From the NCBI RefSeq assembly GCF_008119785.1, contig NZ_VSFA01000047.1, positions 1 through 53,432 on the forward strand: a DNA stretch of 53,432 nt, given 5' to 3'. Positions 32,537 through 41,738 of the stretch are shown piece after piece. Each line of letters begins with the position of its first letter. Within the stretch, counting starts at the first letter, position 1. A model generated the notes under the pieces. That model made no database searches. It was not told where the DNA came from and saw nothing but the letters and a program-made list of their open reading frames with translations. The position numbers were made by a program, and so were the translations under genes. Origin of the DNA: Micromonospora sp. MP36. GTDB taxonomy: Bacteria > Actinomycetota > Actinomycetes > Mycobacteriales > Micromonosporaceae.

Positions 32537-35500
32537 TCACGGGAAGTCGTCGGGGTTGGTACTGGGCAGCGCGGCCAGCAGTTGCCCGGCCAGCCGCCGC
32601 ACGGTGCCGTCGTCCTCCTGATGGGCGAGCCGGACGAGCACCTCCCGGGTCCGGGTGTCCCCACGGTAGTGGGTGGTCAGCGCGAGCAGCGCGGTCCGGC
32701 GGATCTCCCAGTCGTCGTCGTCCGCGAGCCGCAGCAGCAGGTCCCGTACCCCCACCCGGCCGGCCAGCGTGGCGCCCAGCTGCTCCACGGCCCGGCGCCG
32801 GACCTCGAGGTCCGGGTCATCGCGGACCAGACCCACCAGCAGTACGCGGACCTCCGGATCGGCCCCGAAGTGTTCGCCGAGGGCGGCGGCGATGCGGGCG
32901 CGGATCGCCGGGTCCTGGTCGGCCAGGCGGCGCATCAGCCGCAGCGTCACCGCCATGGACGCCGAGCCCCGCTCGGTCAGGCAGCGCACCGCCGCGTCGA
33001 ACACGGCCGGGTCGGTGTCCGACTCGACGCACTCGAGCAGCACATCGGTCACCACGTCGGGGCTCCCGTACGCGCACAGGCTCTGCACCGCGGCCAGCCG
33101 GATGCCGGCGTAGCTGTCCCGGCGGGCCCGCCGGCACAGCGTCTCCACCAGACCGTCGGTGTCGCCGTGGCGGGCGAGCGCCTGCGCGGCCGCGCGCAGC
33201 ACGTTCGGGTCGGGGTCGCGGCTGAGCTGCTCGGCCAGGCACTCCCGCACCTCAGGGTCTGGCGGATCGGCGAGGCGGGTCAGGCTGCGGGTGACCCGCA
33301 ACCGGACGATCGGGTCCCGTTCCTGGGAAGCCCGGCTGATGAGCAGGTCGCGGGTGGCGTGGTCGACCAGTGGCCGGCCGGTGAGCAGGTCGACCGCGGC
33401 GAGCCGGACGCTCGCGGTCGGGTCCCGGCGGGCCCGTTCCAGCAGCAGTTCCCCGGTGCGGTGGTCCGGGTAGGCCTCGGCGAGCGCGCGCACCGCGGCG
33501 AGGCGCACGGTCGCGTCCTCGTCGGCGCGCGCCACCTGCGCCGCCACCGTCCATCCGGTGTCGTCCACGCGGTCCTGGTCGAGCAGCGCGGTCACCGCCG
33601 CGGCCCGCACGGATGCGTCCTCGTCCTGCTCGATCTGGTCGACCAGCCGGGCTCGGCAGCGCCCCTCCGGGTCGGGTACGAGCGCCAGCCGCTGCACGGC
33701 GACCGTGCGCAGCCGCGCGGAGGAGGTGGAGCCGGCCAGCTTCAGCAGGAGTTCGGTGCTGTCCGGGCTGGGCCTGCCGGGCAGCAGCTCGGTCACCAGG
33801 CAGCGGCGTACCTCGTCCGGGGCGTCGCCGGCGACCCGCTCCAGCGCCCGCGTGCGGGCCGCCTCGGCGTGTTCCGGCAGCGCCGACAGGCCTTCCAGCG
33901 CGCACTGCACCACTGCGGGGTCGGTGTCGGTGACCAGCAGCCGCCGCAGCGTCTCGGGCGCGTCGGGCAGGTCGGCGCTGCGCGCGGCGAGCACTGCGGC
34001 GGCGGCGCGCCGCACCGCGGTGGCGGGGTCTGCGGTGGCGGCCACCAGCAGGTGCCGGACGTGCTGGGGCAGCTCGGGTCGGCCGCCGAGGGACTGCGCG
34101 GCGAGCGCGCGTACCGCGGGATCGGGTGCCTCGGCGAGGTCGGACAGCACGTCGACGAGATCGGGGTCGGCGCTGAAGTGGGCGACCAGGGCGCGTACGG
34201 CGGCCTGCCGTACCGCGGTGGAGACCTCCGCCTGGGCCTGGGCGAGCAGCAGGTCGCGCCAGCGGCGGCGGCTGCGGCTGGTGGTGTCCAGCCGGCCGGC
34301 GGCCTCGGCCAGCCCGGCGACCAGGGTGAGGTGGGCCTGTCGCTCGCGGCCCTGGCCGAGTTCCCGGACCAGCAGGTCCTCCAGTTGCTCGGCCGGGGTG
34401 GACAGCACCGCGGCGATCCGGGTGGCGAAGGCGGAGCCGGAGCGCCAGCTGGTCCGCACCCCGCGGCGGCGGTACCAGTGCAGGAAGGCGCCCCGGCCGG
34501 GCCAGTGCGGCCCGAGTGCCCGGATGGAGGACAGCAACTCCTGCTCGGTGAGCTCGACCAGGTTCGGGTCGTCGGCGGAGATACCGTGCTCGACCAGTAG
34601 CACGATCTGGCGCAGCACGGCTTCGCCCGCGCCGGCGAGCTCGGCCGGCTGCGGCGCCTCCGCCACGCACTGGGCGGCCAGCACCAGGTTCCATGGCGGG
34701 CCGGCCAGGTTCAGCGGCGGCCAGGGTTGGTTGACCTCGGTGGCGAGGAGCGTGACCAGGTCGTCGGCGGCCGGGGCGGGCAGCGCGCTGGCGACCAGGC
34801 GGAGCACCTCCCGCCAGGACGGATCGGCCCAGTGGTCGCGGAAGAGCGTGCGCAGCTGGTCGAGGCTCCAGGCGTCCGGATCGTGCTCGAACCTGTCCAC
34901 GATCTCCTCGGCGCAGAAGAACTCCAGGAACGTGCGGTGCACGAACCCGAACAGTCGCAGTCCGTACCGTTCCAGGATGAAGCTTCGCTGGCGCAGTTTG
35001 TCGATCATTGAGTAGGCCATGGCGAGTGCCCGCTCGTTCTCGAAACCGTAGAAGTCCACCAGGTGGTCGCGGAAGATGCGCGCGAGCTCGTCGGATTCGA
35101 TGTAGTTTCCGGCCGGGCCGGACTCCCGGAACTGCATCCAGAACGCCAGGTGGCGCAGCAGCCGTCGCTTGGCCTGGGGGTCCAGCGGCGGCACGTCGCC
35201 GTGGCTTTCCCGCAGCTGCTTGGTGACGTCCCACTCGGAGATCAGCACGTCGGTGACGTGCGCATACAGCCGGCGACGGTTGCGTGGCAGCGGGTGGCCC
35301 CGGCCGACGATCGCCATCAGCATCAGCAGCAGGGGGTTGCCGGCGATCTCGTGCATCGCCCGGGACCCACGGACCACGTCGAGGATCTGCCGCCGCTGCC
35401 GGTCCGCCTCGGGCGCCGGCGTGGGCATCACGTAGCGGTACCAGTTGCCGAGGAACCGGGCGATTCGCTCGTCGTCGAGGTCCTCAAGGGTGAAGTGGTC

Positions 35501-36751
35501 AAAGCCGGCGTTGGCGAAGGTGTGTCGCAGGTAGCCTGCCGCCCGGGAGGTGACCACCGTCCGCACCCCCGGGTACTCGTTGGCGAACGTGGCGATCTGC
35601 GCGGCGACCTCCTCCCGCTGCGCCGGGTCGAACACCTCGTCCAGGCCGTCGAACAGGAACAACGCCTGGCCGCCCTGTCGCAGGTACGCCTCCAGCACGT
35701 CCTGGTCGATTCCGGCCAGGCCCTGCTGGTGGCGGTGGCCGACGTAGTCCAGCAGGCCGTCGCACCGGCCGTCCCCGCAGTGTGCCGCGTACGAGCGCAG
35801 CTCGATCAGGACCGGCAGGTGGCGGTCCAACGCCGCCAGCCGGGGCTCGGCGCAGACTCCGGCCAGCGCCAGCGCCAGGTAGCGGGCGGCCGCGGACTTG
35901 CCGGAGCCGGGGTCGCCGAGCAGGACGATCGCCCGCCGGCCCGGGTCGCACACCACATCGAACAGGGCCTGCGCGTCCTTGGCCGCGTACTCCTCCCAGA
36001 GCCGCTCCACCTCCTCCGGGTCGACCACACCGGGCAAGCCGCCGGCGTCACCGTCCGGTGTGGAGCCGGCCCAGCGCCACCATGCCAGCGGCATCTCCGG
36101 CCGGGCGTCCTCGTGCACTCGCGGCTCGACGAACACCTTCGGCAGGCCGACCGTGAGGTATCCGATGGTGGGTCGCGGGGAGACGCCGTCCAGGGGTACG
36201 GCCTGGTACCTCAGCGCCAACTGCTTGTAGTAGTGGCTGCGTACGGCCTCCGGCAGGTGCGTGTCGGGGTCGGCGGGCTCGCGTGCCGGGGACCGGCCGC
36301 TGCGCACGTCGGCCAGCGCCACGGTCACCTTGGCCGACAGGTCGTCCACACTGGAGAAAAACGCGCACAGGTGGCGTTCCTTGAGTTCCCGACGCAGCGC
36401 GACGACCTGCTGCCAGTCGGCGTCCCGGTCGATCATGTCCACCGGCCACGGCGTGTCCTCGGCGAGCAGGAAGATCAAGCAGGGCTTCCCGGCCGCGAGC
36501 GCCTCGCGGTACTCCAACTCGGTGATGGAGGACTCCTGGCCGGGCGGCCGGAACCCGTACCGCCACGCGAACAGCCCCACGTAGAGGTCGCAGCGGCGCA
36601 CGTCGGCCAGGCAGCGTTCCAGGGGTGGCCTGATGTCGGCCCCGTACGCCTCCATGGCCACGTCCTCGATCTCGAGACGACGGGCCACGGCGTGCACGGC
36701 GGCGCGATATTCCAGCAGGTCCTTTTGGGTGGCCGAAATATAAACCTTCAT
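32537..36751 (-). CDS. DUF4062-NACHT-HEAT repeat STAND NTPase
   Basis: 1404 residues. Residues 1-100 form a DUF4062 domain (MKVYISATQKDL, RRCDLYVGLFAWRYG, ITELEYREA), a Rossmann-like module distantly related to TIR domains. A NACHT NTPase follows: Walker A LLGDPGSGKSAAARYL near 278 and Walker B ALFLFDGLDEV near 363, then the typical helical part ending FVHRTFLEFFCAEEI. From about 780 to the end there are roughly 20 HEAT-like repeats (DPxVRxAAxxAL pattern). Such proteins are regulated switches; several bacterial NACHT proteins defend against phage. Repeats would sense a ligand, NACHT oligomerise and the N terminus act. It is divergent from the SCO2521-like gene. The AT-rich first codons contrast with the rest. 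Confidence 0.88.
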   Translation of the reverse strand: MKVYISATQKDLLEYRAAVHAVARRLEIEDVAMEAYGADIRPPLERCLADVRRCDLYVGLFAWRYGFRPPGQESSITELEYREALAAGKPCLIFLLAEDTPWPVDMIDRDADWQQVVALRRELKERHLCAFFSSVDDLSAKVTVALADVRSGRSPAREPADPDTHLPEAVRSHYYKQLALRYQAVPLDGVSPRPTIGYLTVGLPKVFVEPRVHEDARPEMPLAWWRWAGSTPDGDAGGLPGVVDPEEVERLWEEYAAKDAQALFDVVCDPGRRAIVLLGDPGSGKSAAARYLALALAGVCAEPRLAALDRHLPVLIELRSYAAHCGDGRCDGLLDYVGHRHQQGLAGIDQDVLEAYLRQGGQALFLFDGLDEVFDPAQREEVAAQIATFANEYPGVRTVVTSRAAGYLRHTFANAGFDHFTLEDLDDERIARFLGNWYRYVMPTPAPEADRQRRQILDVVRGSRAMHEIAGNPLLLMLMAIVGRGHPLPRNRRRLYAHVTDVLISEWDVTKQLRESHGDVPPLDPQAKRRLLRHLAFWMQFRESGPAGNYIESDELARIFRDHLVDFYGFENERALAMAYSMIDKLRQRSFILERYGLRLFGFVHRTFLEFFCAEEIVDRFEHDPDAWSLDQLRTLFRDHWADPSWREVLRLVASALPAPAADDLVTLLATEVNQPWPPLNLAGPPWNLVLAAQCVAEAPQPAELAGAGEAVLRQIVLLVEHGISADDPNLVELTEQELLSSIRALGPHWPGRGAFLHWYRRRGVRTSWRSGSAFATRIAAVLSTPAEQLEDLLVRELGQGRERQAHLTLVAGLAEAAGRLDTTSRSRRRWRDLLLAQAQAEVSTAVRQAAVRALVAHFSADPDLVDVLSDLAEAPDPAVRALAAQSLGGRPELPQHVRHLLVAATADPATAVRRAAAAVLAARSADLPDAPETLRRLLVTDTDPAVVQCALEGLSALPEHAEAARTRALERVAGDAPDEVRRCLVTELLPGRPSPDSTELLLKLAGSTSSARLRTVAVQRLALVPDPEGRCRARLVDQIEQDEDASVRAAAVTALLDQDRVDDTGWTVAAQVARADEDATVRLAAVRALAEAYPDHRTGELLLERARRDPTASVRLAAVDLLTGRPLVDHATRDLLISRASQERDPIVRLRVTRSLTRLADPPDPEVRECLAEQLSRDPDPNVLRAAAQALARHGDTDGLVETLCRRARRDSYAGIRLAAVQSLCAYGSPDVVTDVLLECVESDTDPAVFDAAVRCLTERGSASMAVTLRLMRRLADQDPAIRARIAAALGEHFGADPEVRVLLVGLVRDDPDLEVRRRAVEQLGATLAGRVGVRDLLLRLADDDDWEIRRTALLALTTHYRGDTRTREVLVRLAHQEDDGTVRRLAGQLLAALPSTNPDDFP

Positions 36752-37054
36752 GGGACGGCAAACTCCAGGGGGTGGCTGGGGACCGCACCATCGAAAATAT
36801 CAGTAGACGTCACATCCCTCTGACCCTCGAACCCCCGGGAACCCCGGCCGCACATGGGATTCCCGTCAGCGCGGGGCCTATGATGGCCACCGGACAGATA
36901 CGGATCCGGTACGGGACCGAACCCCGTACTTGCAGGTATTTCGGTAATTCCATGCGGATCCGTGTCGGTGCGGGTCACGGCGGCGTACGTCAATCACCAT
37001 GGGACCGGATTCGCGGGGCGACCGCGGACCGGTGGCGGCGATGCGGAGGAAGCC
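36752..37054. other. 303-bp divergent region between the NACHT and SCO2521-like genes
   Basis: It should carry promoters for both genes. It holds a hairpin-forming inverted repeat (36909-36929) and two related CGGATCCG-containing segments near 36901 and 36954. No coding sequence is supportable; an in-frame extension of the rightward gene to 36962 lacks a ribosome binding site. Confidence 0.45.
36909..36929. repeat. Short inverted repeat, possible operator or attenuating hairpin
   Basis: GTACGGG (36909-36915) and CCCGTAC (36923-36929) are perfect complements separated by 7 nt. It is centred in the divergent region, so it could be a regulator site for both transcripts. Confidence 0.4.
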
Positions 37055-38026
37055 ATGCTCACGGTGGGTGAGGTGCACACCAGCCTGCTGCAGCACAGCA
37101 CGGCGCTGGCACAGGAGCAGAGCGCCGAGGTGCTCAGCCTGGTCGAGGGCGAGTCCGTGCTGACCTCCCGGCGCCCGTCGCTGTACGCGGTGTCGCCCGA
37201 CGTCCGCACCGGTGTGGACTGCTGGCTACCCAGCGCCAAGAAGCGCCAGCTGCGCGGGGTGGGCGCGGTGGTCACCCGGGCCATCATCACCGGCGGCCGA
37301 ATCGGGCAGGCCAGCTCCGTCATCCAGATCGTCGCCGGAGAGCGCCGCCGGCCGTGGTCGCACTACCTGGCCAATCCCGGCGTCCTGGAGACGGTCGGCA
37401 AGCTGGACGCCGCGGACCTGACGGCGGGCTTTCTGCACGGCAACGCCGCCGACGTGCTGAACCTGGAGGCGATCACCGGCCGGGTGCTCGACGGCGTGCA
37501 GATGTCCGACCTGCTGGACCGGCGCCCGCCACTGCGCGCGGCGCGCACCCGGCTGCGCTGGGCGGCGCAGGTCGACCCGGACCGGGACGCCGCGGCGGTG
37601 GTCACCGTGGAGTCCCCGACGCTGCGCACGGTCGAGCTCGTGGTCGGCCCGCAGGACGTGCCGACCGCCGTGGCCGGCCTCTGCGAGGACCTCGCCCTGC
37701 ACGACTGGCTGCTCACCATGCTGTCCGCCCTGGTGGAGGCTGCGGTGACCCGATCCGTCTCCGGGCGGGAGCACGTCGAACGGCTGCGGCCGGTGCTGGA
37801 GCACCTGCTGCACCTGTGGCTGCCCGGCGCGCGGGTGGACCCGCGGCTGCGCCCGATCTGGGACCGGCTGGAGCAGGTGCCCGGGTTCAGCCGGCAGTGG
37901 AAGTCGTCGGTCAATTGGATCCGTGATCAGATCAGCGTGAGCAACATGGCCCTGCTGCGCGACCTGGCCGGCCGGGTGACGGTCAGCCAGCGCGCAGACC
38001 ACGCTCACTCGCCGATGAACACGTAG
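37055..38026 (+). CDS. SCO2521 family protein, function unknown
   Basis: 323 residues, no signal peptide or membrane helix. I recognise the family from memory by its start (VGEVHTSLLQHSTAL), VDCWLPS, RGVGAVVTRA, ITGGRIGQ and WSHYLANPGVLETVGK. It is the first member of the conserved SCO2521-SCO2525 actinomycete set, whose function is unknown. ATG 37055 follows GGAGGAAG perfectly. In contrast to its partners it is encoded on the forward strand, and its last 22 bases overlap the end of the SCO2522-like gene tail to tail. Divergent from the NACHT gene. Confidence 0.7.
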   Translation: MLTVGEVHTSLLQHSTALAQEQSAEVLSLVEGESVLTSRRPSLYAVSPDVRTGVDCWLPSAKKRQLRGVGAVVTRAIITGGRIGQASSVIQIVAGERRRPWSHYLANPGVLETVGKLDAADLTAGFLHGNAADVLNLEAITGRVLDGVQMSDLLDRRPPLRAARTRLRWAAQVDPDRDAAAVVTVESPTLRTVELVVGPQDVPTAVAGLCEDLALHDWLLTMLSALVEAAVTRSVSGREHVERLRPVLEHLLHLWLPGARVDPRLRPIWDRLEQVPGFSRQWKSSVNWIRDQISVSNMALLRDLAGRVTVSQRADHAHSPMNT

Positions 38027-38982
38027 CTCAACCGGTCGACCAGCTCGCTGGGCAACTGCAGGCCCTCACCGCCGGCCCGCTTGGCGACCTGCTCGGCGAC
38101 CGGCGGTGGCACCGCCACCTGGCCGAGGATGGTCCGCACGGCCAGCTCCACCGGCAGGTACTGGGTGTCCATCAGGGTCAGCGTGCGGTACGCGCAGAAC
38201 GGCGCGGCGACCGGGTTCAGCTGCACGACCGACGGCAGCTCGTCCCAGTCGTTGGGCAGCTCGCCGGCGAGCCGGGACGGCTGGGTGATCGTCTCACCTC
38301 GGTGCCGGAGCACGCCCAGCCGAGTCATCTGCCAGACCGAGGCGAGCAGCGCGCAGGCCCACACCCGCGTTTTCGGTTCGTCGGACCACAACTCGACGTC
38401 GACGAAGATGGAGTGGCGGGGGTCGCCGGACTGCACCGGCGGGGACCATGGCCGAGGCAGCGTCATCGCCGGCGCGTCGACATGCCCGGGCGAGCGCTTA
38501 CCGTTGGACAGCCAGCCCGACTCGCTCAACGGGGGGCGACTCCCGTTCGTGTGCCGGGGCGGTTCCACCACCAGCGTGTCCACCACCAGCTGGGCCAGCT
38601 CGACACCGTCGTACCGGGCGAAGCTGGACTCCCGCGCCACGTAGTCCACCATCAGGCCGTGCTCCGCCGCGGCGCTCTGCACCTGCGGGATCACCTCACG
38701 CGGGGTGCCGAACCGGTGGAAGTAGTCGTCCACCAGGAAACAGGTGCTGATGCGCGGTTGCCGGTGCGGGGGCAGCCCCCGTCGCGCCAGCGCCGGGATC
38801 GCCCCCGCCCAGTCCGCGATCCGCTCGAACTTGCGCCGAAGCTCCTGGCACCCGTCGCCGAAGTCCTCCGCGTAGAAGTGCCCCAACTCCACCGACAGGT
38901 GCGAATACGCCACGCTCTCCGTTCGACGCACCGCAGCTGCCTCCTGGAACCTGACATCCACGCCAATCACACGGTCTCCCAT
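38005..38982 (-). CDS. SCO2522 family protein, function unknown
   Basis: 325 residues, soluble. Recognised from memory by TESVAYSHLSVELGHFYAEDF near residue 20, RISTCFLVDDYF, and MVDYVARESSFARYDG. The region around DDYF and ARES is the most conserved-looking. The start overlaps the P-loop gene stop by 16 bases, so it is translated from the same mRNA. No catalytic motif can be named with confidence. It is the last gene of the leftward three-gene operon. Confidence 0.7.
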   Translation of the reverse strand: MGDRVIGVDVRFQEAAAVRRTESVAYSHLSVELGHFYAEDFGDGCQELRRKFERIADWAGAIPALARRGLPPHRQPRISTCFLVDDYFHRFGTPREVIPQVQSAAAEHGLMVDYVARESSFARYDGVELAQLVVDTLVVEPPRHTNGSRPPLSESGWLSNGKRSPGHVDAPAMTLPRPWSPPVQSGDPRHSIFVDVELWSDEPKTRVWACALLASVWQMTRLGVLRHRGETITQPSRLAGELPNDWDELPSVVQLNPVAAPFCAYRTLTLMDTQYLPVELAVRTILGQVAVPPPVAEQVAKRAGGEGLQLPSELVDRLSYVFIGE

Positions 38983-39896
38983 GCCGTTTCATCAAAAAGC
39001 TTCTCGGTCAGATCCACGAAGGCGTCCACGGTCTTCGCGTTCGCAATCTTCGTCTGCACGTCGTGGTCCGAGATGAGCTGCTCCCGCCACTGCAGCAAGG
39101 GGTCCAGCGGCACCGCGCCGAGCAGCGTGGTGCGCCCGACCCCCCGCCGCCGGGCCAGCTCCGACAGCTCCGCGTCACACTTGCGCAGGAAGGCCTGCTG
39201 GGCGAGATCGAGGTGACCGACCTCGGGACCCCGCGAGTCGATCACCGCGGTGCGGATGAACCGCAGCGACTCGCGCAGTCGCTCCGGCTCGTGGCCGTAC
39301 TCCTTGCCCATGGCCACGATCCCACCGGCCTCGAAGGCCAGGTCCGCGGCGGCCGTGACGTGCTGGGGAGTCCACCGGTGGAAGACCAACCAGCGAACGT
39401 TCACCTTCCGCAGCGTCGACGTGGCGGTAGCGGCCAACGCGATCTGGCTGGCGTAGGACCGACCGGCGCTGAGATCCACCAGCGTCAGGTCGAACTCCTC
39501 CTCCAGACGAAGGAAGAGCTCGGCGCAGCGCTTGGCGATGTCGTTGGTGAAGCCGAACTCACTGCCGTTGCGCTGCCCCGGCAGCAGCACCAGCGGACCC
39601 GACCCGATCGGCCGCTGCCGCAGGCTGGCCCGCTCCGAGGTGCCCCACACGTCCAACTGCTCCGGGGACGGGATCTCCCCGCGCAGGTACCGGTGCAGGC
39701 CACCCCCGTTCGGCCCGGCGCCCTCCACCCCGTTGACCGCCTGCGGAATCTGGAACGTGATACCCGCCGTCGGCGAGCCGAAATCGTAGTCCAGATAGCA
39801 GGTGGGACGGCCGGACAACGCGCTGCGGTAGGCGATGTTCGCCGCGGTCACCGACCGCCCGGTGCCGCCCTTGTGCGACGTGACGAAGACCAGCAT
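38967..39896 (-). CDS. SCO2523 family variant P-loop (ParA/MinD-like) protein
   Basis: 309 residues. The N terminus is a ParA/MinD-type deviant Walker A, SHKGGTGRSVTAAN, in which the usual lysine of GK[ST] is arginine (Arg14) while the signature lysine (Lys9) is kept. LTLVDLSAGRSYASQ looks like the Walker B/switch region. Such proteins bind ATP, dimerise and usually organise partners on membranes or DNA. The arginine substitution may weaken hydrolysis. Its start directly follows the SCO2524-like stop (TGAATG) and its stop lies inside the SCO2522-like gene, so the three are coupled. Probably the energy or switch component of this set, which is inference. Confidence 0.78.
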   Translation of the reverse strand: MLVFVTSHKGGTGRSVTAANIAYRSALSGRPTCYLDYDFGSPTAGITFQIPQAVNGVEGAGPNGGGLHRYLRGEIPSPEQLDVWGTSERASLRQRPIGSGPLVLLPGQRNGSEFGFTNDIAKRCAELFLRLEEEFDLTLVDLSAGRSYASQIALAATATSTLRKVNVRWLVFHRWTPQHVTAAADLAFEAGGIVAMGKEYGHEPERLRESLRFIRTAVIDSRGPEVGHLDLAQQAFLRKCDAELSELARRRGVGRTTLLGAVPLDPLLQWREQLISDHDVQTKIANAKTVDAFVDLTEKLFDETAWETV

Positions 39897-41738
39897 TCAG
39901 ATCCCCTCGCTGGCTTTCTGCTGCCCGGTGGTGACGTCGTTGAGCAGCAGCAGCAGGGTGTTCGCCAGGGCGGCCGCCGTGCCCGGACGCTCGTCCACCA
40001 GCATCTGCGCCCGGCGCAGGCTGGCCCGGATGCTGCGCATGCTGCGCTGCATCGCCTCACCGGCGAACGTGCCGCGCATCAACTCCCGGTCGAACAGGTA
40101 CTCGGCCTCGTCGATGAGGTCCTGCGCGTACGCGGCGAGCCGGCCGGCCCGCGGGAACGGCCGCTCCCAGAGCAACTGACCGGCGCTGACCAGCGCCTGC
40201 ACCACCCGCTCGGTCAGATACCAGGAAGGCGCTTCCGGCTTCGGCGCCAGCCCCGGGAAGGCGCCACCGGCGTGATCCCACAGCCCCCGGTGCCGGCCGT
40301 CCGGCATCCGCCGCAGCAGCAGGTGATCCCACACCTCGTCGGCCAACTCCAGCAGCTCACTGCGCCCGCGGGCGTTGCTCAGCAGACCCGCGACGGTGGC
40401 CGCCCGCTGCAGCAGCACCGTGGAGAATTCGTTGACGTTCCACGTCATGATCGGCTTCGACGTGTCGTCGTTCAACGTCACCCGCTTGCCCGGCGCGTGC
40501 ACGATCAACGCCGACTCGTCAGGCGAGGCACGCCGGGTGATCCGCGCCCGCTGCGCCAACTCCACCAGCACCGCGGCGATCCGCCCGAGCTCCTCGTCGG
40601 CGCCACGCCCACCGGCGAGCAGCCCCTTCACCGCCAGCGAGGTGGCCTGCAGGGTGTAGTAGTCGGTCCGGTCACCGTCGGTGGTCCGCCACGGAATGTC
40701 CTCGATGGGCCACCGCCGCCGGTTGTCGAAGGTCGCCACCGTCGCCCAGTAGGTGCGGGTCAGCTCCCACCGCAGTTGCAGTGCCCGCGACAGCCGCTGC
40801 TGCTCCTCGTTGAGCAAACCGAGCAGGCGGGTGCGCTCGGAGTTCAGGTCCTCGATGGCGTCCATCGCGATGACCGTGAAGTAGAGGTAGGGAGCGTTCT
40901 CCGCCGCGCCCTCGCGTTGCAGGCCGATCGGTTCGCTGGTCGGGACCTCCTCGGCCCCGGCGATGACCCCCCACGACCAGCCGCACTCGAAGAGCATCTC
41001 GCTGTTGTCCAGGTCCTCGGTCACCCGGCCGGACCCGATCACCACGCTGCGCAGGCTGGCCATGGTGTCCCGCAGCTGCTCGCGCAGCGCCGCCACCAGT
41101 TCGCGGCGCGGCAGCTCGTCCTGGTTGACCATGTCGCACAGCCGCACGCCGTACTCGTCGGACGCGGTGAAGACGAAGGTACTGAAGCTGCGCAGCAGGC
41201 CCACCATGGCCGCGGTGAGCCGCGCGCTGGCCATCGCCTCCAGCGTGTCGAGTTGCGCGAGCAGGTCGCGTCGCTGGGTGGAGCCACGGTAGACCTTGAC
41301 GAAACCGATCGTGGCCAGGGTGAGCGTGACGGACACCGCGAACGAGTCGACGATGTCCAGGGAGCGCTGCTCCTCGGTGAGCTCCGGACCACCCTCCACC
41401 GGGTTTAGGTAGCTGCCACCGCCGAAGAGCGGGGTGCCGGTGTCGTCGGTGTACCGGGTGAAGTAATCGATCATCACGCCGACCAGCCGGCGGGGGATCT
41501 CGATCGCCCCGCCGATCGGGTTGAGTGCCTCGATGACCTCTTCGTCGGTGCGGTCCGGGTCGTCCAGCGACAGCACCGGCACCTTGGCCGCCGGGAGCAG
41601 CAGGGTCAGCAGTTGCTCCGCGTCGCTGATCGAGTTGCTGCCGCTCCGGCCACCCCAGTGCCATTCACCGTTCTGCCAGCAACTGCGCACCGTGGCCCGC
41701 CAGATGTCGAGGATCTCCTGGCGCGGCTGTATCCGCAT
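39897..41738 (-). CDS. SCO2524 family protein, function unknown
   Basis: 613 residues, mainly helical and soluble. Recognised from memory by MRIQPRQEILDIWRATVRSCW at the start, GRSGSNSISDAEQLLTLL and the C-terminal SWYLTERVVQALV and DEAEYLFDREL segments. ATG 41738 was chosen because the family motif begins there; a longer frame to 41930 runs through repeat-containing upstream DNA. It is the first gene of the leftward operon with the P-loop and SCO2522-like genes. The usual fifth member, a SCO2525-like methyltransferase, is not in the window. No enzymatic motif recognised. Confidence 0.72.
   Translation of the reverse strand: MRIQPRQEILDIWRATVRSCWQNGEWHWGGRSGSNSISDAEQLLTLLLPAAKVPVLSLDDPDRTDEEVIEALNPIGGAIEIPRRLVGVMIDYFTRYTDDTGTPLFGGGSYLNPVEGGPELTEEQRSLDIVDSFAVSVTLTLATIGFVKVYRGSTQRRDLLAQLDTLEAMASARLTAAMVGLLRSFSTFVFTASDEYGVRLCDMVNQDELPRRELVAALREQLRDTMASLRSVVIGSGRVTEDLDNSEMLFECGWSWGVIAGAEEVPTSEPIGLQREGAAENAPYLYFTVIAMDAIEDLNSERTRLLGLLNEEQQRLSRALQLRWELTRTYWATVATFDNRRRWPIEDIPWRTTDGDRTDYYTLQATSLAVKGLLAGGRGADEELGRIAAVLVELAQRARITRRASPDESALIVHAPGKRVTLNDDTSKPIMTWNVNEFSTVLLQRAATVAGLLSNARGRSELLELADEVWDHLLLRRMPDGRHRGLWDHAGGAFPGLAPKPEAPSWYLTERVVQALVSAGQLLWERPFPRAGRLAAYAQDLIDEAEYLFDRELMRGTFAGEAMQRSMRSIRASLRRAQMLVDERPGTAAALANTLLLLLNDVTTGQQKASEGI

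Noticed and set aside
32582..36823. Long forward frames (up to 672 residues) opposite the NACHT gene
   Set aside because: Mirror frames of a repeat-rich GC-rich gene; periodicity comes from the HEAT repeats.
39063..41408. Forward frame of 781 residues opposite the SCO2523/2524-like genes
   Set aside because: It spans two genes with clear family motifs on the other strand and has no recognisable motif.
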